64,000 bases of DNA from Aphrophora alni. Taxonomy: Eukaryota > Arthropoda > Insecta > Hemiptera > Aphrophoridae. Within the stretch, counting starts at the first letter, position 1. Every line of letters starts with the position of its first letter. The translations under genes and the position numbers were made by a program. Shown here one piece after another: positions 23,912-35,419 of the stretch. The stretch covers positions 16,648,098-16,712,097 of the forward strand of contig OY740772.1 in assembly GCA_963513935.1 (NCBI GenBank), in the 5' to 3' direction. The notes beneath the pieces are model-generated. The model saw only the letters and a program-made list of their open reading frames with translations. It did no database searches and had not been told where the DNA came from.

Positions 23912-24439
23912 AAAATCAATGCTTTTATTATTGAATCGTAAAAGCTCTTTATGACTTATTTAACTGACTTTCACATTACAAACATTTGGGTACATGGCCA
24001 TTAAGCGAGCTAACCAAAGTATCCTTCACACACAGAAATCTGAGTATTAACTCTATCTTTAAACAGTTACTCTATTTTATTCACACAGATTATGAGCAAA
24101 ATCTCAGACATTTGTAAAAAAGTCTTTCTTCACTTGTAATAGAATATTTGTTTAAAAATCGCTTATGATGAGTAAGTACTGTACTCAGTTTTATTTACTT
24201 CATGCATTGTTATTTACTTTACCTTATGTTTTTATTTGTTCAAGTCTTTGGCTCTGCTTAATGGTTGTTTGAAGAAGTTAAGTTTATACATTGTTTATTT
24301 TGAATATTATATACCATCATTTTAAAACTATAATTTTACCAATCTACAGCTGTTTACACATGGATGTTACTGTATTATAGTTTTTGTGTAGCCTATCTTG
24401 AGTGTTCCATTGGTTGATTTAGTGGGTAGTCATTATACT

Positions 24440-24890
24440 TTTTTACATATACGTAATATAGAGACAGTTATATGATTGGTGAAACAATCAATGTCACACA
24501 TAAGTTAAAAAAAGTGATTTTTGGAAATCTGTCTGTCTATTGTAGATTTACTACTCTACTGCTCAAACATGTCAACCAAATTTGGTATATGAGCATATTT
24601 AATTTTTTCCGTCTCTTCTCATAATTCACAATCTAAGAACTCAAATATAATGTATTGGTCGCCATCTCTCCAAAATACCAGTTCATGAGTTATCGGTAAA
24701 AAAAACAAGGAAATAAGGGATTGTTATAAAAATGTAATTTCTCAAAATTGTCTCAGGAATAAAAAGTAAAAAAAAAGAAAAAAAAAGAAAAGATAAACAA
24801 GAATAACTTTCACTGCTGTCTTTAAAGCTCGATTTTAATCAAATAAGATTTATTCTGATGAGTTTATGCCAAGTTTACGATACAAGCGCA
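24440..24890 (-). repeat. Family B internal segment
   Basis: Reverse-orientation blocks AAAGTGATTTTTGGAAATCT, TGTATTGGTCGCCATCTCTC and CCAGTTCATGAGTTATCGG. The terminus continues at 25190-25320 after a family C insertion. Confidence 0.55.
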
Positions 24891-24914
24891 TATCCCCTTT
24901 TCTTTCCCCTCCAT

Positions 24915-25150
24915 GTCGTTCAAAGCCGAAAGAACTCTCAGTCATCAATGCATTTATAAAAAAAGGAAGAAAAGAACATAAAATGACTCCTAGCCCTCGA
25001 ATATAGCATCAGGGTTGGAAGAGACCAAGATTGAGCCAGAGATGCCTGACAGGAAAGTTAAAAGAGAGGGATCCAAAATATAAATAAAAGGTGTAATATA
25101 TGTAGGATGCCTTAGGATTACCTGTACTGAGTATAGTGAGCCATTGAGCG
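24915..25150 (-). mobile_element. Family C SINE-like element
   Basis: Contains GCCGAAAGAACTCTCAGTC, CTAGCCCTCGAATA, GCATCAGGGTTGGAAGAGAC, AGAGAGGGATCC and GAGTATAGTGAGCC. It lies inside a family B copy, so it is younger than that copy. Confidence 0.72.
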
Positions 25151-25189
25151 ATTATATCCTATCTGAGTATATTTTGTATGACAGCTTCC

Positions 25190-25320
25190 ATGGATGATCT
25201 ACAGTTTTTGACTGACAACTACTACATTTAAATTTTTGGTGACGATATGTTCTGGTTGGGATACTTTTGGTGTTGAGGATGGGTGAGAAAGTTTGTGCAT
25301 TGTTTTTGCAGCGTGTGTTT
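25190..25320 (-). repeat. Family B reverse terminus
   Basis: GACTGACAACTACTACATTT and GAGGATGGGTGAGAAAG with TTTGTGCATTGTTTTTGC. Probably continuous with 24440-24890 before the family C insertion. Confidence 0.6.
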
Positions 25321-25365
25321 TATGAAGTAAAAAAATATCTGTTAATTTTAAAAATCAGTTTCCCT

Positions 25366-25637
25366 CTTGGGGGTTCACTTATAATGAGTATGAAAATCCC
25401 TACGGAACCTACCTAGCTGGTTTTACACCTTTTTCCATGTAGCCTTGGGTTAGATTCATCTCTTTCATCTTTCTTATCAGGTCTCTCTTGACAAAGTATT
25501 CTTCTCTTCTGACCCTGACACTATTAAAACATTTGAGGACAAGAGAGTCTTTTTGTATAGTTTTTCCTTCCTTCCTCTATTTATAAGGTTCTGATGACCG
25601 AGAGGTTTTTCACTTTTAAACATCAAAGGGAAAAAAG
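25366..25637 (+). mobile_element. Family C SINE-like element with probable target duplication
   Basis: The plus-strand head GGGGGTTCACTTATAATGAG is followed by all internal blocks and an A-rich tail after TTTTAAACATCAAAGGG. GTTTCCCT flanks it on both sides (25358-25365 and 25638-25646). Confidence 0.74.
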
Positions 25638-26111
25638 GTTTCCCTAACTCTTAATAAGTTATAAATATTTAAAAAAACATATTTTCTGTTTCCTAAAATA
25701 AAATCTTTATGTCTCTAAAGTACTAGGAGTGTCGACTATTTAAAATGAGTGATAAACATTGTGGTTCAGCTTCATGCTGGGAATGTATAGTTTTTGGTTT
25801 GTGGCCAGAACAGCTGTCTCATTATAGTGCTGTAATTGACAAGTTAAACATTCATGGCAATGTAAACACAACTGTTATGTGTATTTATGCTAGTTTATTT
25901 CTTGAATCTATGCTCATGTTTGATACATTACTTATGCAATTTGTGTGGTAACTTGGGGGTTACTATACGATCGCTTTTTCCCCTGTTGATGTCCACTTTT
26001 TAACCAAAGTATTCTTGTCCAGTAAAATAATAAAAATATACATGATTTTCCCTGTCAGTCAATTTTTAATAATTTTAAATTTTATTCCCAGTGTCAGATT
26101 TTATCTTTTTT

Positions 26112-26232
26112 TGTTGTATTAAAGGCAAAAAACCTCTAACTCATCATCGTTTTATAAAAAAATGTAAAATAAAGATTTCCAACTAGATTTTATCGAAATT
26201 GACAAGAACATACTATAGTGAGTCTGTAAGAG
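26112..26232 (-). mobile_element. Family C SINE-like element, internally deleted
   Basis: Has the tail block GGCAAAAAACCTCTAACTCA and the head block ACTATAGTGAGTC but only about 60 bp between them. Confidence 0.55.
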
Positions 26233-26527
26233 TCATTTCAGCAGGTGAAATAATATACAGGTTGATCAACTCAAGAAGGCTACTATTAGAATCTCTAAAA
26301 ACTATAAGACATACAAAAAACTTTAAATGCGGAACTTTCTGTACTTTTTATGGGATATGAAAATATGCTAACCAAATTTCGAAAAATCACTATTTCCCAA
26401 TAGTGACCAATGTAATTTTAAACAATAAAAATACCTTGATTTTGTTGTGTTTTTAGATAGAAAATGTAATTTTAAGACTTTTTTATTCTTAACCATTTTT
26501 TGTATAAACCCAATTGTTCAGAAACTT

Positions 26528-26582
26528 TTTTTTTCTTTTTTTCTTTTTTTTTTTTTCTTTTTTCTTTTTTTTTTTTTTCTTT
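26528..26582. repeat. Pyrimidine-rich low-complexity tract
   Basis: T runs broken by single C bases. The frame at 26447-26638 crossing it is composition-driven. Confidence 0.85.
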
Positions 26583-26799
26583 TCAATGTGGGTAAAAATA
26601 ATTTCCTACAGAGTTTAAGGCAGACAGGCCAAATGTAAATAGTATATTTAAAAAAAAGTATATTTTACCTCTAGGTCGTCCTTTAAAACGGATGTATTGA
26701 GTTTGATCAGTCTTGAACTAACAGTATTTGAATACAGTGAAGTTAAAATAATTATTATGTGCTGTTAAAAATAACAGAAATAAGAAAAAAAATGTTTTC

Positions 26800-27052
26800 C
26801 CTTGTTGTTTCAAACCAAGAAACCATTTGGTCATCATCGACTATAAAACAGGAAGAAGAGAATAAAATAAAGACACCCCCCTCAACCCTCAACCCTCAAG
26901 GGTCAGAAAAAAACAAGAGTTAGTCAAGCGAGACCTGTTGAGGAAGATGAAAGAGAGGGATCTAACCCAATGCTACAGGGAAGAAGTTATAGATCCAACT
27001 AGGTTCTCTCAAGATTGTCCAACCTGTACTGACTAAACTGAGCCACTTAGAA
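26800..27052 (-). mobile_element. Family C SINE-like element
   Basis: Contains GAAACCATTTGGTCATCATC, AACAAGAGTTAGTCAAGCG, AAGAGAGGGATCTAACCC, GATCCAACTAGGTTCTCTC and a GTACTGACTAAACTGAGCC head remnant. A short CAACCCTC duplication lies near 26885. Confidence 0.74.
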
Positions 27053-28159
27053 TCTTCTATATCCTACCATGAAACAATAGTACATCATGCTTGAAATTAA
27101 CAGTTAAAGTAATGATAAAAATAACAGAAATATGTTAGGAGATATGGAAAGGTTAAACAAATAGCCTCTCTGTCGAAATTATAATTTTACTCCATTGAAG
27201 ATAAAACAAAATTATTAAAAGTACCCACTAAAAATCAACTAAATACTAAATAGGTCGTAGATTCTAGACAATTGTGTTTATAAGAAAGCCTTAAATTTAT
27301 TATATTGTATTAAAAAACACCATAGTATTGGTATTAAAAAAAAAAAGTTGATTGCCATATTAGAAAATGGTTATGTTAGGATACCATGAAAACTAGGGGT
27401 TTCTATAAAATGTAATTGGAAAATGGTGGACATTTCCATAGTTTGCATAGTGGGTTTTTAAATTCTATGAACACGTAATGAAGGTCTTCCTTTTAATGTT
27501 TTTCATTCAATCAATAGTTTATGAGATACTAATAATTCCACGATAAAATGACACACTCAATGTATGAAAAGATGAATTTTTATATTGTTGTTTTGGAGGA
27601 CCTAAAACAAGAAACCTCAACGTTGTGAGTCACACTGTCACAATGAGTCCTTTACTATAGAATCGACTTTAACTTAAACTTTATGTTTAATTTGTAATAC
27701 AAAAAAAAACAACATACATCCTACACTGTAGATTTGGAATTTATCCGTTTTATAAAATAACATTTGTCAATATTTTTTAACAAAGATGTTATTAAAGTTT
27801 TGATGAAAATTATATAAAAAAAAAGGAATTACTGTTAGAGAGACTGGCGCCTTGAGGGAAGGTTATTTGTTTTGTTTGTCTGTCTACTGCAGTGACGTTC
27901 CTTTGGAGTTTTTACAATTAAGTTTTGATTAGATTATTAATACAAACTCTCATTGCAAACTTTATGAACAAATAATTTATCGTCTTATTACTTACCCAGT
28001 ATATATCATAAATTAATGGTTTTCTGTATGATAGTTCTCACTACTTGGGAGTTTTAAGACAATAAATAAATCGTTCTTGTAAATCAACTGTCTAGCGTGC
28101 GACAATCCCTACTTGTGCTCACTTATAGCATTGGATTATGTCTAGCAAGTCCATAACAT
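27053..28159. other. AT-rich intronic DNA, little recognised
   Basis: Only a scrap of the family A opening (TTACTTACCCAGTATATATC, near 27989) is recognisable. No exon or RNA gene is seen. Confidence 0.45.
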
Positions 28160-28345
28160 TGATAATATGCTTCAATATGTATTGAACAGTTATAGTTTGT
28201 GGGTTCATGTTCAGAATGCGCTAGTATTGAAGAAGTCGGAACATGCAATATGGTATGCTGTCCTTGAATTTACTAGAAGTGGGTCATTAGGTGGTAGCAC
28301 TAGAGCCTCTAATTTATTAACTATATTATGGAGATGGCTTATAGT
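28160..28345 (+). repeat. Family F repeat, copy 2
   Basis: Matches 19990-20170. In this copy one frame is open for 60 codons (28167-28349), but it is interrupted in the other copy, so coding is not supported. Confidence 0.55.
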
Positions 28346-28364
28346 ATAATTATAAACTCAATGT

Positions 28365-28548
28365 TTATAGTGAGGACGAGTATGGCAATCCCGAATTCCC
28401 TATCTGGATATACACTTTTCTTCATGTAGTCCTGGGTTAATTCCTTCTCTGTCATCTTTTCTATCAGTTCTCTCTTGACAAACTCTTGTTCTTTTCCGAC
28501 ACTGACACTGTTAGAGTATTCAAGGACTAGGAGTCTCTATTTTTTTTA
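28365..28548 (+). mobile_element. Family C SINE-like element, tail-truncated
   Basis: Head TAGTGAGGACGAGTATGGCA, then TTCATGTAGTCCTGGGTTAA, GACAAACTCTTGTTCTTTTC and GTTAGAGTATTCAAGG. The last third is missing. Confidence 0.65.
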
Positions 28549-28666
28549 AGGTGAACTCAAGAATACAATTTATAGAAAAAAAAAAAAAATAACGCTCAGG
28601 AATATAGAAAGGGGGTTAGAATAGATCTCTTTAATGGTCACAGTGGATCTGTAAAACTCCTATGAC

Positions 28667-28690
28667 ACACACACACACACATACATACAG
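28667..28690. repeat. CA/TACA microsatellite
   Basis: A run of CA dinucleotides followed by TACATACA. Confidence 0.9.
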
Positions 28691-29444
28691 CTACTGTACA
28701 TTTGAACAAAACACCGCACTGGGAAAAGTACACATAATCCACATTCATCGACACTTGTGACTCATTTTCATCAAATTTTCAGTTACAACATATGTATTTT
28801 CAGTGCCTAATTATAAACGTAAAACTATTGTTTACAAAGATGCCCACAAATTAAAGACCTATCTATTACGTCTTCTTATTTCTCTTCTTTCCCCTACCTA
28901 TTGTAATTTGTAAAGTGAAAAAAATTAAGTAGGAATTTTTTTTTTTTTAATGCAACGTGACCTCTTTTCTTCTTTTTAAAAATTGTGCATTTTGGGACTT
29001 AGCCTATCATCAAACACAAAATCACTCATCTAAAGTCGTCAATATATTAAAATAACAAAATATAAATAAATACAATTATATATATGTTCTTTTTTATATT
29101 ATTATTATATATTTTACACTATTTATTTTAATGTATTGAACAACCTCGGAGGAGTGATTAAGTGTCTATCTAATGATGGGATAGAAGTTCCGAAATGCGT
29201 CATTTAAAAAAAAGAAGAAACGAGGTCAAGGGACGCTTATAAGGTAAGGTACTTTATTCAATTAGTGACCTGGATTCTAAAAAATGAGTTCAATAAATGT
29301 TACTAGATTTAATTCATTAAATTGTCCTGTACTAGCTACAAACATTAAAATCAAACATCAATTCTACAATATGCTGTCCTAAACTTTACACACTAAGGTA
29401 CATTAGGGATTTGCAGACAAAAATGAGTCGCGGGCACAGTTAGT

Positions 29445-29692
29445 TCTATTTTTTCTTTGTTGTTTAAAGTCAAGAAACTACTCTGTTAATATCGCCTTAT
29501 AAAAAAAAAAAGACGAATAGAACTGAAAATAATGAACCCTAACCATCGAATACTCTAATAGTGTCAGAGTCAGAAGAGAATGAGTTAGTAAAGATGAAAG
29601 AAAGGGATTTATACAAAGACTACACGTAAAAAGGTGTAAAATCAGCTAGATCCCTCGGAATTGCATACCCGTATTTACTGTGAGTCTCTTAG
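29445..29692 (-). mobile_element. Family C SINE-like element
   Basis: Contains TTTAAAGTCAAGAAACTACT, CGAATACTCTAATAGTGTCA, AGTTAGTAAAGATGAAAGA and CTCGGAATTGCATACCCG. Confidence 0.7.
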
Positions 29693-30074
29693 AGTGTATT
29701 TATAAGGTTGTTTCTGAATATCCTTGGGTGTATTTTGTAATTACTTAGTGTAAAAATGAGTAGAGATGAGTCTTACATGAAGTTAGTTGAGTTATCAGAC
29801 TATACAGGAATGAAGCACACAAAATTCATTCTATTTGCTGTAACATTATCTATGTTGGTTTCCTTCTTATCTTGGCTTTACTTTACTTAATCATAAATTT
29901 TAGTTTGAGGTTAAGAGTGATTCATCTAATGTTCCAATAGGCACTTGTGCGTTGAAGGTTTGTATTCTTATTTTACTTTCTCATATACAGGGTGAGGCAG
30001 ACCACCCGTGCAGTATTTATAGTTAACTTACTTTAATTTTCATTACTGTTGAGACCGATGGTTCTTGGTGGAAT

Positions 30075-30321
30075 TCCATGTTTAAAGATAATAGAACACA
30101 ATTTTTTATTTTGTACTATCCACTTGGTACTATTCTTGGTGGATAGTACAAAATAAAAAATTGTGTTTTATTATCTTTAAGTGGATAGTACAAAATAAAA
30201 AATTGTGTTTTATTATCTTTAATACAGCCTCGTCAATGCCTTAGCAGGCGAAACCATTGGTCGGCTAGACTAATAAAAAGTGGATAGTACAAATTAAAAA
30301 ATTGTGTTTTATTATCTTTAA
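30075..30321. repeat. Repeated 42-bp unit inside the left MITE arm
   Basis: GTGGATAGTACAAAATAAAA followed by AATTGTGTTTTATTATCTTT occurs three times in direct order and once inverted, absent from the right arm. The inverted copy makes a local hairpin around 30120-30135. Confidence 0.8.
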
Positions 30322-30551
30322 ACTTACTTTAACACTTTTTCTTTTAATTTCCTCACAGAATTTGGCCTCACAGAATCCAATAAAATTATTTTCAATTTGA
30401 AAAATGCCCCAAAAGGGCCCAATTTGGGGGGTAGGGGTGTTTTTTGAGGAATTTTCAAATGTAAAAATTGGTTGTGTGATACATCAATTTTAATGGTCTA
30501 ATTACCCTGAAGATTTTGGCGCAAACAAAAGTTAATTATCTTAACTGTATG

Positions 30552-31064
30552 TACAGGGTGTACTAAAACGTTTTGAAATAAGACTTTAAAATTAAGTACC
30601 GTTTTACCCTACCTACAATACGGAACAGCACCAGATTTTTTTCCAAGCTTATTATTGAGCTATTCTGGAAACGTGTGGTAGATGCTTTTTTCACTGGTTT
30701 TTGTAAATTTTAAAAATGCTGAAACTTGAAGAATACAAAAAAACCTAAAACTAAAAATTCTTAAATAGCAACTTATATAAAAAAAAAAAAATAAAAAAAA
30801 AAAATAATAATAATAATAATAATCAAATAAAAGTTCTTTTCAAAAGGAGCATTTTTTTGTATTTGATCTTTTTTCTATCTCTTACTGTTTTAAAATGGCA
30901 GCCAGCCGAAAGTCTTAAATATGCTAGTTTACGAAATTTAACAAATTGGCAGGTATTGTACAAATTGTATTGGCAAATAATTTAACAAATTATTGTATTG
31001 TAGGTAGGGTAACAGGGTACTTTATTTTAAAGTCCTATTTCAAAATGTTTTGGTACACTCTGTA
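30552..31064. mobile_element. Inner CAGGGTG MITE nested at the centre of the outer one
   Basis: TACAGGGTGTACTAAAACG at the left is mirrored by GTTTTGGTACACTCTGTA at the right; the inverted ends are about 75 bp. It splits the outer element at its palindromic centre. AT-rich interior with an AAT microsatellite near 30795; no gene. Confidence 0.75.
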
Positions 31065-31344
31065 CATTCGGTTAAAGATAATTAACTTTTGTTTGCGCCA
31101 AAATGCTCAGGGTAGTTAGACCTTTAAATTGATATATCACACAACCCATGTTTACATTTGAAATTCCTCAAAAAGCACCCCTACCCTCCAAATTGGGCCC
31201 TTTTGGAGCATTTTTAAAAATTGAAAATTATTTTATTGGATTCTGTGAGGACAAATTAGGGGGAAATGAGAAATAAAAAGTGTTAAAGTAAGTTACTAAG
31301 ACGGCTTTAAATACTGCACGGGTGGTCTGCCTCACTCTGTATAT

Positions 31345-31990
31345 GTAGTACTGTATGGAGAAAGTTATGTGATGAATCAAAAAATCAATGTCGTGTTTTT
31401 CGGTGAAAGGATCAGTTTGAGGTCCCTTGAGTTAAAAAAAAAAAGTTTTTGGATTTATATCTGTTGTATGTGCAATGTGACAACCCAAAGCTTGGGCCGA
31501 TTTAAATTAAATTAACTTTTTACGTTGATGTATTTTAGCCATATTTTTATTTGTTTTTTCTTTTTTTTTCGGTAAACTAAAAATTGGCTGTAACTATTTT
31601 TATTAAATTTTGCTCGAGTATAGCTTCTTGGTTGACACATTCCTTGCAAGTTACCGGTAAGAAACCAAAAAATCGACCATTGAGCTGTTTAAAAAGTAAA
31701 GATTAAAATCGGTAGAGCCGATTTTGAGAATATTTTTATTTTGTGTTTTGTTTTTCTCATAGTAGTACCCCAAATTTTGAATTATGGAAAAAAAAAGTCC
31801 CATATACCTAATTTCATACCTAAAATTTCAGCGTTTAGGCTGTGGAGGACTGCACAGACAACAGGCAAGCATCATTCAAAAACTATTTTTGATTCTGGGG
31901 GACCTTAAAACAGATATATTCACAAAAAACTCAACATTGATTTTTTGACCCATCATATAACTTTCTTTGTAAGCCTACTAACTATATGTG
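31345..31990. repeat. Family B internal segment
   Basis: Begins GGAGAAAGTTATGTGATGAA and ends ACCCATCATATAACTTTCTT. Both orientations of the family B interior meet near 31660, forming an imperfect inverted repeat of the whole segment. Confidence 0.55.
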
Positions 31991-32449
31991 AGAAAATACG
32001 TCCGTATGCAACAGTAAAATAAAACAACTCAATTGATAGGCTGTTTATGAAAATTGATTTTATATAATTCCAAAAAGAACATTTATTTGTAAAATGTTAA
32101 AAGATAAATCTATTGATGTCTTGTTCCGTCAGTAACATTGTTCATCACTTAACTACGATGCTGGTGGCAGTTTTCTCATAAAGTCAAGTAAGTTAATTGA
32201 ATTGTGAGACCAGACTGTCCTGTCGTAATAACACTTAAACGTAGCAATTCTAAGATATTATAAATGCTCTGTTTTAGAGTAAAAATTTAAAATACAGTAA
32301 TTGTTGATTTTAATCTGATAAAGATTAGATTATTTTGTTCACTTTAATTTATTTTTAATTGGAACAAAATAATTCAGAAATTTTGAGAAAAAGTCTCAAT
32401 TTTATTAGGTAAAAATAATCCTTTTTTTTGTATTTTATTTGTGTTCTTG

Positions 32450-32690
32450 TCAGCGAAACAACTTTCAGTTATCGTATGTAGTCTTATGGAAAAAAGAACA
32501 TAAACTAAAATCCCTTAGTCTTTGACTTCTCTAATAACACCATAGTAGGAAGAGAACAAGAGTTTATCAAAGAGACCTAATAGGAAATAAAATGAAGGAT
32601 CTAACCAAAGACTACATTAAATAAGGAGTAGGTTGAGCAAGGGTCCTCGACCTACTCGACCTCGTGATTGCTTCACCCGTATTCACTTTG
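32450..32690 (-). mobile_element. Family C SINE-like element abutting a mariner pseudogene
   Basis: Contains ATTAGTC/TTTGACTTCTCTAATAA, AAGAGTTTATCAAAGAGACC and GGATCTAACCAAAGACTACA. It joins mariner coding sequence directly at about 32690. Confidence 0.65.
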
Positions 32691-33257
32691 ACAGGAGATG
32701 AAAGCTGGGTTCATCATTTCACTCTTGAAACAAAGTTCACACGAATGAGAACATGCTCAATTTCCTCCTCCAAAAAAGTTTCGACTGGTTTCATTATGGG
32801 TTGACTCGTTTTTTTTTTGACAGTCAAGGTGTAATGCATACTGAGTTCATACCAAGGGGAACAAAAATTAATGCAGGAGCTTACTGTGAAATCTTGAACA
32901 GACCAAGAAAGCAATAAAGACCTCAGCCCAGGAAAACTGTCAGAAGGTATTATGGTTCTCCATGAGAATACAACCCCTTATTCCGCTCATGTCACAAGAG
33001 GCGTCAAAAATGAGAAGTTCAAATGGGAAGTGTGGGAACATCCTCCACGTATAATCCAGACCTTGTGACTTGTGATTTTCACGTGTTCGGTCCGATGAAA
33101 GCTCTTGTAAAGTCAAACACCAATGATGAATAATGAAAAAGACAGTAAGAGAATGGTTGTCAGGGGTTGGATGCAATTTTTTTAATAAATTAATTGAAAA
33201 ACTTGTCACTCGATATGATAAATGTCTGAATCGACGTGGCGATTATGTATAGAAAAG
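32691..33257 (+). pseudogene. mariner transposase remnant (catalytic domain)
   Basis: Conceptual translation gives TGDESWVHHFTLETK, FIPRGTKINAGAYCEILNR, KLSEGIMVLHENTTPYSAHV, FKWEVWEHPP, then in a shifted frame YNPDLVTCDFHVFGPMK, and near the end KLVTRYDKCLNRRGDYV. This is the C-terminal two thirds of a mariner-family transposase, which cuts and pastes DNA at TA sites. The first catalytic Asp (TGDE) and the third (CDFH) are visible, but the second, normally LHDN, reads LHEN. Several stops and at least one frameshift (after HPP) inactivate it, and the N-terminal DNA-binding part is absent, replaced upstream by a family C element. No mariner inverted terminal repeats were recognised. Confidence 0.9.
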
Positions 33258-33289
33258 TAGTCTTTTATTTGTATTTTCAGAATATGTAA

Positions 33290-33895
33290 AGAAATTTACA
33301 TAATTTTTACAACTTTTCATTTGTGTTTCGGTAGTGTAATTTACTTTTTGACTGTTCCTTATATATTTTGGTCATATCTCGGGACTTTTCCCCAATTTTT
33401 TCGGTAACTCATAATTTGGAGGTACTTACCATAAAAAACACAAAATTTTGTTTTTCTTTTTGTCAGCTCAACGATTTTGATGAAATTTTGCTCAAATTAA
33501 CCTTTAAGAATCCAAACAAAAGTATTGGTTGCCTTCTCTCCAAAAATGCTAGTTCGTGAGTTTGTACTATGAAACGAATACATCGGTCATGGGGCTGTTA
33601 TAGAAAACATAATTTTTAAAAGTATATTTTATTATTTTGTGCAAATTTTAGTTAATGGTGAAGATCAATAATGCAACATTGTAAAAAAAGGCAGAATTAG
33701 CAAAAATAAAAAAATAAATGAACCATATATTAGGGCGTATTTACTTAAACTTGATAAATGACTTTTTTCTCTCAAAAATTGTGTCCACAGTTTAGTTACT
33801 TTTTGACTTGAAGCCCAAACTGACATTTTTGGTGACCCATAGTTTTATTTGGTTTTGAGGATTGGATGAATGAGAATGTTTTTGTAATGTTAATT
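33290..33895 (-). repeat. Family B reverse-end copy
   Basis: Contains TTTGGTCATATCTCGGGAC, AATTTGGAGGTACTTACC, AAATGCTAGTTCGTGAG and ends GAGGATTGGATGAATGAGAA. Confidence 0.6.
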
Positions 33896-34210
33896 TTGTT
33901 ATGTAGATGAGAACTAGACACTAATTATGATAATCTATAGGAGTATAGTTTATGTGGATATTAAGTGTCCATTACCCATTTTATAATATATGTTGGAAGT
34001 GATTTTTACGATAGTATAGTCTGTTCTCACAATTCCATTACTTTATTTGACTGTTACCACTAGCATCATAGGTAAGTGGTGAATAATGGAATAAAACATC
34101 AATAGATTTATCTTTTAACATTCTTAACATAAAGAAACATTCTTTTTTGAATTATTTAAAATCAGTTTACTTAAATAACCTAACAATTAATAAGTTTTTA
34201 TTTAATATTT

Positions 34211-34956
34211 TACTTACATTGGTATGATCTATAGGGTAAGTTTGGTAAAGAAAAAAAAAATCAACCTCCGTTTTTGACACATTTCATAACCTCAGGTAAC
34301 CTAAAAAGTGATTTTTGACTCGATGCAGTTCGTCGTCCTATTATTTTGTAGGAATATAAAATTTGGTATAGCAGACTATAGTGTGTTCATATAGAACTCT
34401 ATTCAAATTCTGAATAATCGTGTAATAAAATGGTAGTTTAATTTTAACAGTTTATTTTGTTCATGCTGGTGTATTATACAACTTATAACACATTAAATTA
34501 GATCAATATTTGCAGATTTCAATTCTGCTTGTAATGGCACCAACCAAACCCTTCTATAACGACACATAAGGAAGTTATTGTGAAAGATTAAATTTTATCT
34601 TGGCCACCTAAGAAAATGTGATATCCCTATAGTTATGATATCCGGTAGGGTGGAGTGTCTTTCACTGTAGCAAGTGGATCACAAGTTCGAGGCCAGGGTT
34701 GAAATACACGAATGAAGCGAGTGGAAACTTTTTAATATAATATACACATTTACATCAAGAATGTAGCGATATACATAATACAAGGCTTAGAAAACCTGTG
34801 TAACAACTGTTTTAAACAAACTTACCCTACTGGATAAGACCCCTTGATCTACCAATACAATTTAAGATTTCAAACAAGGCTCAAGAGACCAACTTTTGGG
34901 CATTACATTTAGAGGATCTGCTTGTATTACATTGTAGGGTAGGGCTGGGTAAGTAC
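34211..34956 (+). repeat. Family A element, near full length
   Basis: TACTTACATTGGTATGATC to GGCTGGGTAAGTACC, with all internal landmarks: GGTAAGTTTGGTAA, CAATTCTGCTTGTAATGGCA, GAATGAAGCGAGTGG, CTTACCCTACTGGATAAGAC and TTAGAGGATCTGCTTGTATT. No open frame of note. Confidence 0.78.
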
Positions 34957-35419
34957 CATGATGTTGTCCCTTAACTTGTTTCAATTATTTGAAATTTGTT
35001 TTCTAAACTACCAAATGTATTTTTTGTTTTTCGATTATCACATATATTCCTGAGAGGCCAGGGTTCAAAATTACATTTTTTAGCAATAACTTTGCTAGTT
35101 GTGATCGTAGAGAGATAGATAGGTGGTACTATTACAAGTAGCTTTGTAATCTGCAAATTTGTGCCAATATAGTGTGTTTTACGATTAATATGATTATGAA
35201 TGAGATATGTACAAATACAAAAAAATAACTGTTTAAAATGACCACCATTTCAATTTTTTTAATTCGGTTTTTCTGATCTGCAATAGTGTTTTATATGAGG
35301 ACTATTATATAGTCCCGTCCCCTTTACGAAATTGTATGTACTATAGGGAAAAAAATTACAATATTGTTAAATCGGCTCCAATGATTTTGATCAGTTTTTT
35401 GCTATACTTTCAGAACTCG

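Larger units (their letters stand above)
22262..24056. repeat. Large diverged inverted repeat, about 1.8 kb
   Basis: The left half (22262-23236) and the reverse complement of the right half (about 23248-24056) share blocks in the same order: CAGATTTCTGTG, GCTTTTACGATTCAA, AGGTTT..TGG.TTCCAAA, CCTAATACATTGA.AGAATTAA, CGTGGTTTGATG and TTTCAA..AAGCCTGC. Identity looks like 70-80%, except in the core 23089-23396, which is nearly perfect. It may be one long foldback element or two opposed copies of one element. Confidence 0.65.
29998..31339. mobile_element. CAGGGTG MITE with long inverted arms, TA-flanked
   Basis: Outer element. The left end CAGGGTGAGGCAGACCACCC is mirrored by the right end, with TA at 29996-29997 and 31340-31341. 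The arms continue for about 250-300 bp of matching sequence (AAAATGC.CCAAAAGGGCCCA, GGTAGGGGTG, TTTTGGCGCAAACAAAAG). The centre is occupied by a second element (30552-31064). No transposase gene. The TA duplication fits a Tc1/mariner-mobilised MITE. Confidence 0.82.

Noticed and set aside
34650..34715. tRNA-like B box (AAGTTCGAGGCC) in a family A copy
   Set aside because: There is no A box at the right distance, no cloverleaf can be drawn, and other copies do not keep the sequence.
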